Origin: Ornithinimicrobium humiphilum
GTDB lineage: Bacteria > Actinomycetota > Actinomycetes > Actinomycetales > Dermatophilaceae
DNA length: 64,000 nt
Direction: 5' to 3'
Assembly: GCF_006716885.1 (NCBI RefSeq)
Contig: NZ_VFPU01000001.1
Location: 62,001-126,000 of the forward strand
Under the pieces are notes generated by a model. It made no database searches, was not told the origin of the DNA, and worked only from the letters and a program-made list of their open reading frames with translations. This document shows positions 41,680 through 51,203 of the stretch, piece by piece; the first letter of the stretch is position 1; each line of letters begins with the position of its first letter. Made by a program: the position numbers and the translations under genes.

Positions 41680-42617
41680 CCGACGCAGTGCTCCGGGTCG
41701 ACGGGCTGGTCAAGAGGTTCGGGTCGGCCACCGCGGTCGACGACGTGAGCTTCTCGATCGCTCCCGGGGAGACCCTCGGGCTGCTCGGCCCCAACGGGGC
41801 GGGCAAGACGACGACGATCTCGATGATCGCCGGCCTGCTCGTGCCCGACGCGGGCAGCGTGACGGTGGCCGGGGTCCAGATGGCCGACGACCCCGTCGGG
41901 GCGAGGCGGCACATCGGGCTGGTCCCGCAGGACCTGGCGATCTACCCCGACCTGTCCGCCCGGGCCAACCTCGACTACTTCGGCCGGCTCCAGGGACTGC
42001 GCGGTGCCGCGCTGCGGCGGCGGATCGGCGAGGTCCTCGAGATGGTCGGGCTGGCCGACCGTGCCAAGGAGCCCAGCAAGAGGTTCTCCGGCGGTATGAA
42101 GCGCCGGCTCAACATCGGCATCGGCCTGCTGCACCAACCGGACCTGCTCGTCCTCGACGAGCCGACGGTCGGCGTCGACCCGCAGTCGCGCAACTCGATC
42201 CTCGAGGCGGTCGAGGCCCTGTCCGTCGAGGGGATGGCCGTGCTCTACACGACGCACTACATGGAGGAGGCCGAGCGCCTCTGCGACCGCATCGCCATCG
42301 TCGACGACGGCCGGGTGCGCGCCGAGGGCACTCGTGACCAGCTCATCGAGCTGACCGGCGGGGTCGACACCATCCGGCTGACCGGGACCGGCGCCCTCGA
42401 CACGGGCGCGGAGGCGGTGGGGCGGGTGCCGGCCGTGGAGCGGGTCGTACGTGACGGGAGCACGCTCGTGCTCACCGTCCGCAGCGCCCCGACGGCGGTC
42501 GCGCCCATCGTCAACGCCGCCACGGGAGCCGGGTTGTCGCTCACCGACGTGGAGATCTCCCGCCCCGACCTCGAGTCGGTCTTCCTGCACCTGACGGGCA
42601 AGGCGCTGAGGGACTGA
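41676..42617 (+). CDS. ABC transporter ATP-binding protein (ABC-2 system)
   Basis: 313 residues from a GTG with AGGAGG upstream. Walker A GPNGAGKTTT, Q-loop HIGLVPQDLA, signature FSGGMKRRL, Walker B LLVLDEPTVG, H-loop YTTHYMEE. The C-terminal ~90 residues form the domain typical of NatA/DrrA-like exporters. First of three overlapping genes with two permeases. Confidence 0.94.
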   Translation: MTDAVLRVDGLVKRFGSATAVDDVSFSIAPGETLGLLGPNGAGKTTTISMIAGLLVPDAGSVTVAGVQMADDPVGARRHIGLVPQDLAIYPDLSARANLDYFGRLQGLRGAALRRRIGEVLEMVGLADRAKEPSKRFSGGMKRRLNIGIGLLHQPDLLVLDEPTVGVDPQSRNSILEAVEALSVEGMAVLYTTHYMEEAERLCDRIAIVDDGRVRAEGTRDQLIELTGGVDTIRLTGTGALDTGAEAVGRVPAVERVVRDGSTLVLTVRSAPTAVAPIVNAATGAGLSLTDVEISRPDLESVFLHLTGKALRD

Positions 42618-42618
42618 C

Positions 42619-43791
42619 GTGCGCCAGGTCCTCGTCATGGTCGCCACCGACCTGCGGCGGCACGTCCGCAACCTCTCCGCCGTCATGTATGCCGTGGTCG
42701 TCCCCCTCGCGCTCATCTACGTGATGAACCTGCTCATCGGCGGCGTGGAGGACATCGAGATCAGCCCGGTGACCGTGGCCGTCGCCGTGCCCGAGGGCGA
42801 CCAGCTGGCCGCCGTCGTCCCGGCCGTCCTGGAGGAGGCGGGCGCGGGCCTCGGCGTCACCGTGCGCGCCGCCGGGCCCGAGGAGGTCGCCGGCCTCGTC
42901 GACGCGGGCACCGTCGGGGTGGGGGTCGTCGTCCCGGGCGGATTCGCCGGGGACCTCCGGGCGGGCAGGGGGCCCGAGGTGCAGGTGACCCTGGCCGACG
43001 GGCTCGGCCTCGAGGGCACGGTGGTCACCTCGATCGTCGAGGGCACGCTCGCCGAGCTCACCGCGGGCGCCCGGGTGGCGACGGCGGCCGCCGACCTGGG
43101 CGTGCCGCCCGACCAGACGGCCGGCCTGGCGCGGTCGCTGGCGGAGGCGGTGCCGGAGGTGGCGTGGAGCGAGGGTCGGGCCGCCGACGAGCAGCTGTCC
43201 CTGGCCGAGAACATCGTGGCCGGCCAGGCCGGCATGTTCCTCTTCTTCACCGTCGGTTTCGGCGTGCTCGCCCTGGTCAACGAGCGTGAGCAGGGCACGC
43301 TGCGCCGCCTGCTGTCCATGCCGCTGCGGCCCTGGACGGTGGTCACCGCCAAGGGGCTGAGCAGCTTCGTGCTGGGCCTGGTGTCGATGACCGTGCTCCT
43401 CACGGTCAGCAGCCTGCTCTTCGACGAGGTGGGCTTCGGGTCCGTCCCCGCCGTCGCCCTGCTGGTGGTCCTCGTCGTGGCTGCGGCGACCTCCCTGACC
43501 TTCGTCGTGGCCACCCTCGCGCGGTCGGCGGAGCAGGCCAACATCGCCCAGTCGATCGTGGCCGTCGCGCTCGGCATGTTCGGCGGGGCGTTCTTCCAGC
43601 TCAACCTCTCGGGCCCCCTGGGCGGGCTGCTGCTCGCCAACCCGGTGACGGCGTTCACCCGGGGCCTGGGGATCACCTCCGGTGGCGGAGGGGTGGCCGA
43701 CCTCGGGATGCCGGTGGCGGTCCTGCTGGGCTTCACCGCGGCGTGCCTGGCGCTGGCCTGGCTCCTCCCCGGACGGAAGGAGCTGCTGTGA
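42619..43791 (+). CDS. ABC-2 permease, subunit 1
   Basis: 390 residues from a GTG. One N-terminal helix (NLSAVMYAVVVPLALIYVMNL), a ~150-residue extracytoplasmic region, then six helices with FGVLALVNEREQGTLRRLLS, the ABC-2 E-x-G-T motif. Topology is that of YhgE/NatB-like or linearmycin-type permeases. A GTATGCCGT copy lies in the first helix (42687). GTGA overlap with the next permease. Confidence 0.9.
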   Translation: MRQVLVMVATDLRRHVRNLSAVMYAVVVPLALIYVMNLLIGGVEDIEISPVTVAVAVPEGDQLAAVVPAVLEEAGAGLGVTVRAAGPEEVAGLVDAGTVGVGVVVPGGFAGDLRAGRGPEVQVTLADGLGLEGTVVTSIVEGTLAELTAGARVATAAADLGVPPDQTAGLARSLAEAVPEVAWSEGRAADEQLSLAENIVAGQAGMFLFFTVGFGVLALVNEREQGTLRRLLSMPLRPWTVVTAKGLSSFVLGLVSMTVLLTVSSLLFDEVGFGSVPAVALLVVLVVAAATSLTFVVATLARSAEQANIAQSIVAVALGMFGGAFFQLNLSGPLGGLLLANPVTAFTRGLGITSGGGGVADLGMPVAVLLGFTAACLALAWLLPGRKELL

Positions 43792-44954
43792 GGGCCGTGC
43801 TCGCCATCACGCTCGTCGAGGTGCGCCGCTTCCTCGCCGAGCGGGCCAACATCTTCTTCGCCTTCGTCTTCCCGCTCCTCCTCGTCGTCGTGCTCGGCAT
43901 CCAGAGCTCCGGCGGCGGGGTGGCCGGTCGGGTCGCGATCGTCGGGGACGGATCGGCCCTGCAGGCGGCCCTCGTCGAGGCGCTGGTCGCCGCCGACGTG
44001 GAGGTGGAGGAGACCGACGCGGCCACCATGCGCGCCGGCGTGGCCCAGGGGCTCCAGCAGGTGGGCGTCGTCGTGCCGGACGCCGCCGTGGCGGCCCACG
44101 AGGCCGGGGAGGCTGTCGAGCTGGAGATGGTGACCGGGGGACAGACCACCGCGCTCGCCGTCGCGGAGGTGGTGCGCACGGCCACCGACGGCGTGATGCT
44201 GCGCGCCGGACAGCTGTCCGTGCTCGAGGCCACGGGAGCCGGTCCGGCGGAGGCGGCCGTGGCGCTCGCGGACGCCGAGGGCGCCATCGCCCCGGCCACG
44301 GTCACCGTGAGGGACACCAGCCAGGTCGCCCAGGAGCTCTCCGGCACCAGCGGGGTCGAGCTGTCCTCGGGCAGCATGCTGCTGCTCTTCACCTTCCTCA
44401 ACACGCTCGCGGGCGGCGCGGCGACGCTCATCCAGGCCCGGCGGGACGGCATCGTCCGGCGGACGCTGGCCGCCCCGGTCACCCCCGGTCAGACCATCAC
44501 GGGCATCGCCCTGGGCAGGCTGGCCATCGGTGGTTTCCAGGCGCTCTACATCCTCGTCGCGACCCGCCTGCTCTTCGGCGTCCGCTGGGGAGACCTGCTC
44601 GCCGTCGCCGTGCTGCTGCTCGTCTTCGGGCTGGTCGCCGCCGGGGTCTCGATGGTCCTCGGCTCGGTCTTCGACAACGAGGGCGCGGCCGCGGGGTCGT
44701 CCGTGGGGCTGGGGCTGGTGCTCGGCGCGCTGGGCGGCACGATGTTCCCGCTGGAGCTCTTCCCCGACCGGCTGCGCACGCTGGCGCACCTCACCCCCCA
44801 CGCCTGGGGCTACGAGGCGGTCGCCGAGATCCAGCGGCACGGTGGCGGGGTGCTCGACGTCCTGCCGCAGCTGGGCGTGCTGGCCGCGATGGCGGCGGTC
44901 ACGCTCGTGCTCGGCGGCTGGCTGCTGCGCAGGAGCCTCGAGCGCGCGATGTGA
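43788..44954 (+). CDS. ABC-2 permease, subunit 2
   Basis: 388 residues from a GTG overlapping the previous stop. Same topology as subunit 1: FLAERANIFFAFVFPLLLVV, an external domain, then LLFTFLNTLAGGAATLIQAR, RRDGIVRRTLAAPVTPGQTI and five more helices. The two permeases presumably form a heterodimer with the upstream ATPase. Substrate unknown. Confidence 0.9.
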   Translation: MRAVLAITLVEVRRFLAERANIFFAFVFPLLLVVVLGIQSSGGGVAGRVAIVGDGSALQAALVEALVAADVEVEETDAATMRAGVAQGLQQVGVVVPDAAVAAHEAGEAVELEMVTGGQTTALAVAEVVRTATDGVMLRAGQLSVLEATGAGPAEAAVALADAEGAIAPATVTVRDTSQVAQELSGTSGVELSSGSMLLLFTFLNTLAGGAATLIQARRDGIVRRTLAAPVTPGQTITGIALGRLAIGGFQALYILVATRLLFGVRWGDLLAVAVLLLVFGLVAAGVSMVLGSVFDNEGAAAGSSVGLGLVLGALGGTMFPLELFPDRLRTLAHLTPHAWGYEAVAEIQRHGGGVLDVLPQLGVLAAMAAVTLVLGGWLLRRSLERAM

Positions 44955-44969
44955 CCGCCCGCGCCGCCG

Positions 44970-47006
44970 TCAGGTCGGCAGCACCTCGGGCGCGCCGGCC
45001 TCGTCGACGTCCACCGCCGCCCCGCTGAACTGCGCGGCGTGCAGCCGGGCGTAGGCGCCCCCCGCAGCCAGCAGCTCGGCGTGGGTGCCCTGCTCGACGA
45101 TGCGACCCCGCTCCATGACGAGGATGAGGTCGGCGTCGCGGATCGTCGAGAGCCGGTGGGCGATGACGAAGCTCGTGCGGTCGGCCCGCAGGCGCGCCAT
45201 GGCCTCCTGGACGAGCAGCTCGGTGCGGGTGTCGACCGAGCTCGTGGCCTCGTCGAGGATGAGCAGCGAGGGCTGGGACACGAAGGCCCGCGCGATGGTG
45301 ATGAGCTGCTTCTCGCCCACCGATATCGACGAGCCCTCGTCGTCGAGCACCGTGTCGTAGCCGTCCGGCAGGTGCTGGACGAACCGGTCGACGTAGGCGG
45401 CACGCGCGGCCGCGAGCACCTCCTCCTCGGTGGCGCCGGGCCGGCCGTAGGCGATGTTCTCCCTGATCGTGCCCCCGAAGGTCCACGCGTCCTGGAGGAC
45501 CATGCCGATGCGGGAGCGCAGGTCGTGGCGCGTCATCGAGGTGATGTCGCGGCCGTCGAGCGTGATGCGGCCGCCGTCCAGCTCGTAGAAGCGCATGATC
45601 AGGTTGACCAGCGTGGTCTTGCCGGCGCCGGTGGGACCGACGATCGCCACGGTCTGGCCGGGCTCGGCCACCAGCGAGAGGTGCTCGATGAGGGGCTCGG
45701 CACCGTAGGAGAAGGAGACGTCCTCGAACTCGATCCGGCCGCCGCCGACCGAGGCCGCCACGGGGCCGCCGCCGACCGGGTCCGGCACCTGCTGCTCGGC
45801 GTCGAGCAGCTCGAAGACGCGCTCGGCCGAGGCCACGCCCGACTGCATGAGGTTGGCCATGCTGGCCACCTGCGTCACCGGCTGGGTGAACTGGCGGGAG
45901 TACTGGATGAAGGCCTGGACCGAGCCGAGGCTGAGCTGGCCGTTGGCGACCTTGAGGCCACCGACCACGGCCACGAGGACGTAGCCGAGGTTCCCGATGA
46001 AGAACATCGCCGGCATGATGATGCCGCTGACGAACTGGGCCCGCCAGGTCACGTCGTAGAGCTTGTCGTTGGTCTCGCGCATCTGCGCGGTGACCTCCTC
46101 GCGCCGGCCGAAGACGGTCACCAGCTCGTGGCCCGTGAAGGCCTCCTCGACCTGCCCGTTGAGGGTGCCGGTGTGCGCCCACTGCGCCTTGAACAGCTTC
46201 TGCGAGCGCGAGGCGATCGCGATGGTGACCAGGACCGAGACCGGGATGGTGGCCAGCGCGATGAGCGTGAGCGTGGGGCTGATCCACAGCATCATCGCCA
46301 GGATGGCCAGCACGGTGACCAGCGAGTTGAGCAGCTGGCCGAAGGTCTGCTGCAGCGTCTGCTGGAGGTTGTCGAGGTCGTTGGTGACCCGCGAGAGGAT
46401 CTCGCCGCGGGGCTGCTTGTCGAAGTAGGCGAGCGGCAGGCGGTGCAGCTGGTCCTCGGCCTCGGTGCGAAGGTCGCGCACCGTCCACATCGAGATCCGG
46501 TTGACGATGCGCACGGAGACCCACATGAGCAGCGCCGCGGCGACGTAGAGACCGACGACCTCCCCGATGGTGAGGGCCAGCGCGCCGAAGTCGATGCCCT
46601 GCCCCGGCACCAGGTGCGGGGTGCCGGCGATGAGGTCGGCGAAGGTGTCCTGGCCCTCCGCCCGCAACCCGGCCACGACGTCCTCGACCGGCACCCCGGC
46701 GGGCAGGTTGCGACCCAGGAAGCCGGCGAAGATGATGTCGGTCGCCCGCCCCAGGACCCGCGGTCCCAGCACGCCGAGCACCACCGAGACCACGGTCAGG
46801 GCGACGCTGAGCAGGATCAGCCCGCGGTAGGGAGCGAGCCGTCCGAGCAGCCGCTTGGCCGAGCCCCGGAAGTCGGACGCCTTCTGGACGGGCACCCCCA
46901 TGCCGGGATGCCCACCGCCCGGCCCGCCGCGGCGCGGCGGCCGCGCGGGCGCGTTGTCCTCGGCACCCCGGGTCTCGTCCGTGCCCACCTGGTCCTCCTG
47001 CGTCAT
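44970..47006 (-). CDS. ABC exporter, half-transporter with canonical ATPase site
   Basis: 678 residues from ATG at 47006. A ~35-residue Gly/Pro/Arg-rich head precedes six membrane helices (~60-385). The nucleotide-binding domain has Walker A VGPTGAGKTTL, Walker B SLLILDEATSSVD with catalytic Glu and a degenerate signature SISVGEKQL. It overlaps its partner (ATGA). With that partner's non-catalytic Walker B, this is a heterodimeric multidrug-type exporter. Confidence 0.93.
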   Translation of the reverse strand: MTQEDQVGTDETRGAEDNAPARPPRRGGPGGGHPGMGVPVQKASDFRGSAKRLLGRLAPYRGLILLSVALTVVSVVLGVLGPRVLGRATDIIFAGFLGRNLPAGVPVEDVVAGLRAEGQDTFADLIAGTPHLVPGQGIDFGALALTIGEVVGLYVAAALLMWVSVRIVNRISMWTVRDLRTEAEDQLHRLPLAYFDKQPRGEILSRVTNDLDNLQQTLQQTFGQLLNSLVTVLAILAMMLWISPTLTLIALATIPVSVLVTIAIASRSQKLFKAQWAHTGTLNGQVEEAFTGHELVTVFGRREEVTAQMRETNDKLYDVTWRAQFVSGIIMPAMFFIGNLGYVLVAVVGGLKVANGQLSLGSVQAFIQYSRQFTQPVTQVASMANLMQSGVASAERVFELLDAEQQVPDPVGGGPVAASVGGGRIEFEDVSFSYGAEPLIEHLSLVAEPGQTVAIVGPTGAGKTTLVNLIMRFYELDGGRITLDGRDITSMTRHDLRSRIGMVLQDAWTFGGTIRENIAYGRPGATEEEVLAAARAAYVDRFVQHLPDGYDTVLDDEGSSISVGEKQLITIARAFVSQPSLLILDEATSSVDTRTELLVQEAMARLRADRTSFVIAHRLSTIRDADLILVMERGRIVEQGTHAELLAAGGAYARLHAAQFSGAAVDVDEAGAPEVLPT

Positions 47007-48733
47007 ACCGCCGCCCCCTGCTCCTGCGACCGGACGATCTCCCCGTAGGTCGGGTTGGTCGCGACCAGCTCGTCGTGGGTGCCGATGCCGACGACCCGAC
47101 CGGCGTCGAGGACGACGATCTGGTCGGCGTCGACGATCGTGGAGATGCGCTGCGCGACGGTGATCACCGTGGCCTCCCGGGTCAGCGGCCGCAGGGCCGC
47201 GCGCAGCCGGGCGTCGGTCGCGAGGTCGAGCGCCGAGAAGCTGTCGTCGAAGAGGTAGATCTCGGGCCGCCCGACGAGCGCGCGGGCGATGCACAGCCGT
47301 TGCCGCTGCCCGCCCGAGACGTTGGTGCCGCCCTGGGAGACGGGGTGGTCAAGACCCTCGGGGAAGCCCCGCACGAAGTCCTCGGCCTGCGCCACGCGCA
47401 GCGCCTCCCACAGCTCCTCGTCGGTCGCGTCCGGCCTGCCGAAGCGCAGGTTGCTGGCGACGGTGCCCGAGAAGAGGTAGGGGCGCTGGGGCACCAGGCC
47501 GACCCGGGACCACAGGTCGGCGGGTGCGAGGTCGCGCACGTCGACGTCGTCCACCCGGACCCGGCCCGCGGTCACGTCCGCCAGCCGCGGCAGCAGCCGC
47601 AGCAGCGTGGTCTTGCCCGAGCCGGTGCCCCCGACGATCGCGGTGGTCGTGCCGGGGCGGGCGGTGAAGGTGATGTCGTGCAGCACGGGCGTCTCCGCCC
47701 CGGGGTAGGTGAAACCGGCACCCTCGACCTGGACCAGGCCGCGGGTCTCGCCCACAGCGACGGGCCGCTCGGGGGCGACGACGCTGGTGCGGGTGTCGAG
47801 GACGGCGCCGATGCGCTCGGCGGAGACGGCGGCCCGCGGGATCATCGTGGCCACCATCGTGGCCATCATGATCGACATGAGGATCTGGATGAGATAGCTG
47901 ATGTAGGCCGTCAGCGAGCCGACCTCCATCGCCCCGGCGTCGATGCGCTGGGCGCCGAACCAGAGCACCCCCACGCTCGAGAGGTTCATGACGAGCATGA
48001 CGAAGGGGAACATCACGGCGATGAGGTCGCCGACCCGGAGCCCCACCTCGGTGAGCTCGGTGTTGGTCCGTCCGAAGCGCTCCCGCTCGGCCTCCTCGCG
48101 GGTGAAGGCGCGCACCACGCGGATACCGGAGATCTGCTCGCGCAGGACACGGTTGACGTTGTCGAGCCGCAGCTGCTGGGCGCGGAAGAGGGGCACCATC
48201 GCCCGGATCACCAGGCCGACGCCGGCGAGGAGCACGACCACGGCGACGGCGATGAGCCAGGACAGCCCGACGTCCTGACGCATCGCCATGATCACGCCGC
48301 CGACGCCCGTGATGGGGGCCGACGCCAGCATGATCAGCGACATGAAGGTGAGCATCTGCACCTGCTGCACGTCGTTGGTGCTGCGGGTGATGAGCGTCGG
48401 TGCCCCGAAGCTCCCGAGCTCGCGCGAGGAGAAGGTCAGGACGCGGTCGAAGACCCCCGCGCGCAGGTCGCGCCCGACGCCCATCGCCACCCGGGCGGCA
48501 CCCCAGACCCCGGCGATCTGCGCCGCGACCTGCACCGCGCTGGCGGCGAGCATCAGCCCGCCGACGCGCCAGATGTATGCCGTGTCACCGCGGGCGATGC
48601 CGTTGTCGATGATGTCGGCGTTGAGGGTGGGCAGCCACAGGCTGGCCACCGTCGCGACGAGCTGGAGGATCAGGACCATGGCCACCAGCCCCGCGTAGGG
48701 GCGCAGCTGGGTCCTCAGGAGTCGCAGGAGCAC
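47003..48733 (-). CDS. ABC exporter, half-transporter with degenerate catalytic site
   Basis: 576 residues from a GTG. Six membrane helices (~15-305), then a nucleotide-binding domain with VGGTGSGKTTL, canonical signature NVSGGQRQR, but Walker B IYLFDDSFSALD, where Asp replaces the catalytic Glu. That is the usual asymmetry of heterodimeric exporters. A GTATGCCGT copy lies within TAYIW (48575). Substrate unknown. Confidence 0.93.
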   Translation of the reverse strand: MLLRLLRTQLRPYAGLVAMVLILQLVATVASLWLPTLNADIIDNGIARGDTAYIWRVGGLMLAASAVQVAAQIAGVWGAARVAMGVGRDLRAGVFDRVLTFSSRELGSFGAPTLITRSTNDVQQVQMLTFMSLIMLASAPITGVGGVIMAMRQDVGLSWLIAVAVVVLLAGVGLVIRAMVPLFRAQQLRLDNVNRVLREQISGIRVVRAFTREEAERERFGRTNTELTEVGLRVGDLIAVMFPFVMLVMNLSSVGVLWFGAQRIDAGAMEVGSLTAYISYLIQILMSIMMATMVATMIPRAAVSAERIGAVLDTRTSVVAPERPVAVGETRGLVQVEGAGFTYPGAETPVLHDITFTARPGTTTAIVGGTGSGKTTLLRLLPRLADVTAGRVRVDDVDVRDLAPADLWSRVGLVPQRPYLFSGTVASNLRFGRPDATDEELWEALRVAQAEDFVRGFPEGLDHPVSQGGTNVSGGQRQRLCIARALVGRPEIYLFDDSFSALDLATDARLRAALRPLTREATVITVAQRISTIVDADQIVVLDAGRVVGIGTHDELVATNPTYGEIVRSQEQGAAV

Positions 48734-48781
48734 CCGTGCATTGTGCCTCCTGCCCCTGACAGGCGGGACCGGTTTTCCGGC

Positions 48782-49516
48782 TCAGCCCTCCAGGCGCTCC
48801 AGCAGCTGCGCCATGCGGTCGATCTCGGCCGTCTGCTCGACGTACATCTCGTCGGCCATCTCCCTGGCCCGGGCGTCGATGCCCTGGGGACCGTGCTCCT
48901 CGAGCATGATGAGCGCCCCCTCGTGGTGCGCCGTCATGAGGCGGAGGAAGAGGGTGTCGGCCTTGCGTCCCTGTGCTGCACCCAGCTGCTGCAGCTGCTC
49001 CGGCGTCGCCATCCCGGCCATGCTGTCGGCGGAGCCGGCGTGCCCGTGGCTGTCGCCGCGCGCCCGCGCGCCCAGGGTCGCCCCGTGCCCGGCCACGTCG
49101 ACGCCGGCGTCCTCGGCCTCCGGCGGGACCAGCTCGCCGCGCTCGGCCAGCCAGGCCACCATCGCGCCGATCTCGGGACGCTGCGCGGCGCGGATCCGGT
49201 CGGCCATCGCACGCACCTGCTCGTCCTCGAGGCCGTCCTCGGCGAGGTCGACCATCTCGATGGCCTGGGCGTGGTGGACGATCATCGACTGCACGAAGGT
49301 GACGTCTGCCTCGCTGGCCTGCTCGACCGGCAGGACCACAGGACCGGTGTGCGTGGTGTTGGCCTCCCCCGGTGCCCCGGGCTGGATGACCGGCTGCTCC
49401 GGGGTGATCGTCGTGGCCGCCGCCCGGTCGGGCGAGTCGTCCGAGCCGGCGCAACCAGCCACGCCGAGGGAGAGCAGGGCGACGAGAAGGAGGGCGGGAA
49501 CGGGGCGCGCGGACAT
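48782..49516 (-). CDS. DUF305 lipoprotein
   Basis: 244 residues. Lipoprotein signal peptide with lipobox LGVAGC. DUF305 has two His-rich helical halves: FVQSMIVHHAQAIEMVDLAE and LRLMTAHHEGALIMLEEHGP, the ferritin-like pattern of this family. Possibly metal-binding on the outside of the membrane. Divergent from the LVIVD gene, a pairing I recognise from other actinobacteria. Confidence 0.92.
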   Translation of the reverse strand: MSARPVPALLLVALLSLGVAGCAGSDDSPDRAAATTITPEQPVIQPGAPGEANTTHTGPVVLPVEQASEADVTFVQSMIVHHAQAIEMVDLAEDGLEDEQVRAMADRIRAAQRPEIGAMVAWLAERGELVPPEAEDAGVDVAGHGATLGARARGDSHGHAGSADSMAGMATPEQLQQLGAAQGRKADTLFLRLMTAHHEGALIMLEEHGPQGIDARAREMADEMYVEQTAEIDRMAQLLERLEG

Positions 49517-49688
49517 GGGCACAACCTCATCACGGCGCCCCTCGCCCCGCACAGAGGGCATCGGTCAAGGAACCGTTCGGGTTGGGTAAAAAGATGGCCA
49601 AGAGGGGCCCACGGGGCTTCTCGGGTCCCTACTGTCAGCCCCACCGGACGTCGACCCTGCCCCCGGGTCCCGGACAGGAAGGATCCCC

Positions 49689-51125
49689 ATGACGAAGTCC
49701 TCGCGACCGCCACGACGCGGCCTGCGCACCGCGCTCGCGCTGGCGGGTGCCGCCGCGCTCACGATCACCACCGCCACGACGGGTCTGGCGACGCCCGACA
49801 CCACCGAGGCGAACGCCGGCGACATGGCCGTCGCGCAGCTGGCCCCGGGCGAGATCTCCAAGAGCAAGAACATCAAGCACCTGGCCAACCTCCCGATCCC
49901 GGACGTGCTGGCCGGTGGCTACGGCACGGACCTGGCCTTCCAGGACGACCTGGCCTTCATCGGCAGCTACAACGGCTTCTGGGTGGTGGACGTCTCCAAG
50001 CCCAGCAAGCCCAAGATCGTCAGCACGGTCCTGTGCCCCGGTGGCCAGGCCGACATCACGGTGGACGGCGACCTGCTCTTCCTGTCGGTCGACGCCCCGC
50101 GCACCGACGACTCGTGCAGCAGCCAGGCCTCCAACGCCGCCGACCCGACGGCCTGGGAAGGCATGCGGATCTTCGACATCAGCGACGTGCGCAACCCCCG
50201 CTACGTCGCCGCGGTGCAGACCGACTGCGGATCGCACACCCACACGCTGGTGCCGGGCACGGGGAAGAACAAGAAGAACGTCTACCTCTACGTGAGCAGC
50301 TACGGCCCGCGCGACACCTTCCCCAACTGCCAGCCCCCGCACGACTCCATCTCGATCGTCGAGGTGCCGGTCAAGCAGCCGCACAAGGCCAAGGTCGTCG
50401 CCAAGCCCGACCTCTTCGCCGCGGACGGCGGCGGTTACACCAACACCAGCGGCTGCCACGACATCACCGCCTACCCGGAGAAGAAGATCGCGGCCGGCGC
50501 GTGCATGGGTGACGGCATCATCCTGGACATCAAGGACCCCGTGAAGCCGAAGGTCGTCGAGCGGGTGCGTGACACCGAGAACTTCGCCTTCTGGCACTCG
50601 GCGACGTTCAGCCAGGACGCTGACAAGGTCGTCTTCACCGACGAGCTCGGCGGCGGCGGTGCGGCCACCTGCCTCGACACCATCCCGGACACCAAGGGCG
50701 CCAACGCGATCTACGACCTGAGCAAGAAGAACAAGCTCAGCTTCACGTCGTACTTCAAGATCCCCCGCGACCAGGGCACGACCGAGAACTGCGTGGCGCA
50801 CAACGGCTCGCTCGTCCCGGTCAAGGGCAAGGACATCATGGTGCAGGCGTGGTACCAGGGTGGCCTGTCCGTCTGGGACTTCACGAAGTCGAACCAGCCG
50901 GAGGAGTTCGCCTACTTCGAGCGCGGCCCGATCAGCGAGGAGCGCCTGATCCTGGGCGGTGCCTGGTCGACGTACTACTACAACGGCCACATCTACTCCT
51001 CGGACATCACCGAGGGGCTGGACGTCCTCAAGATCGACGACAAGCGGACCAAGCCCGCCGAGAAGGTCAAGATGGACACCCTCAACGTCCAGACGCAGCC
51101 GAAGTACAAGACCAAGGGTCGCTGA
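49689..51125 (+). CDS. Secreted LVIVD/beta-propeller repeat protein
   Basis: 478 residues with a Tat-like signal peptide (KSSRPPRRGLRTALALAGAA, then TTGLATPD). The body is repeated strands of LVIVD type (LAFIGSYNGFWVVDVSKPSK, GMRIFDISDVRNPRYVAAVQ, ILDIKDPVKPKVVERV, VWDFTKSNQPEE) with HTH and HSATF His-containing loops, compatible with a 6-7 bladed propeller. Function unknown; often beside a DUF305 gene, so they may act together in the envelope. Confidence 0.85.
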   Translation: MTKSSRPPRRGLRTALALAGAAALTITTATTGLATPDTTEANAGDMAVAQLAPGEISKSKNIKHLANLPIPDVLAGGYGTDLAFQDDLAFIGSYNGFWVVDVSKPSKPKIVSTVLCPGGQADITVDGDLLFLSVDAPRTDDSCSSQASNAADPTAWEGMRIFDISDVRNPRYVAAVQTDCGSHTHTLVPGTGKNKKNVYLYVSSYGPRDTFPNCQPPHDSISIVEVPVKQPHKAKVVAKPDLFAADGGGYTNTSGCHDITAYPEKKIAAGACMGDGIILDIKDPVKPKVVERVRDTENFAFWHSATFSQDADKVVFTDELGGGGAATCLDTIPDTKGANAIYDLSKKNKLSFTSYFKIPRDQGTTENCVAHNGSLVPVKGKDIMVQAWYQGGLSVWDFTKSNQPEEFAYFERGPISEERLILGGAWSTYYYNGHIYSSDITEGLDVLKIDDKRTKPAEKVKMDTLNVQTQPKYKTKGR

Positions 51126-51135
51126 TCCTGATCGC

Positions 51136-51185
51136 CCCGAGGGCGTCGGACCTGCAGCAGGTGTGCAGCGTCCGGCGCCCTCGGC
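51136..51185. terminator. Terminator after the LVIVD gene
   Basis: CCGAGGGCG and CGCCCTCGG arms, extended inward by TCGGAC/GTCCGG, around a 22-bp loop with its own CTGCAG pairing. Confidence 0.75.
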
Positions 51186-51203
51186 GCGTCTAGGGTCTGG
51201 ATC

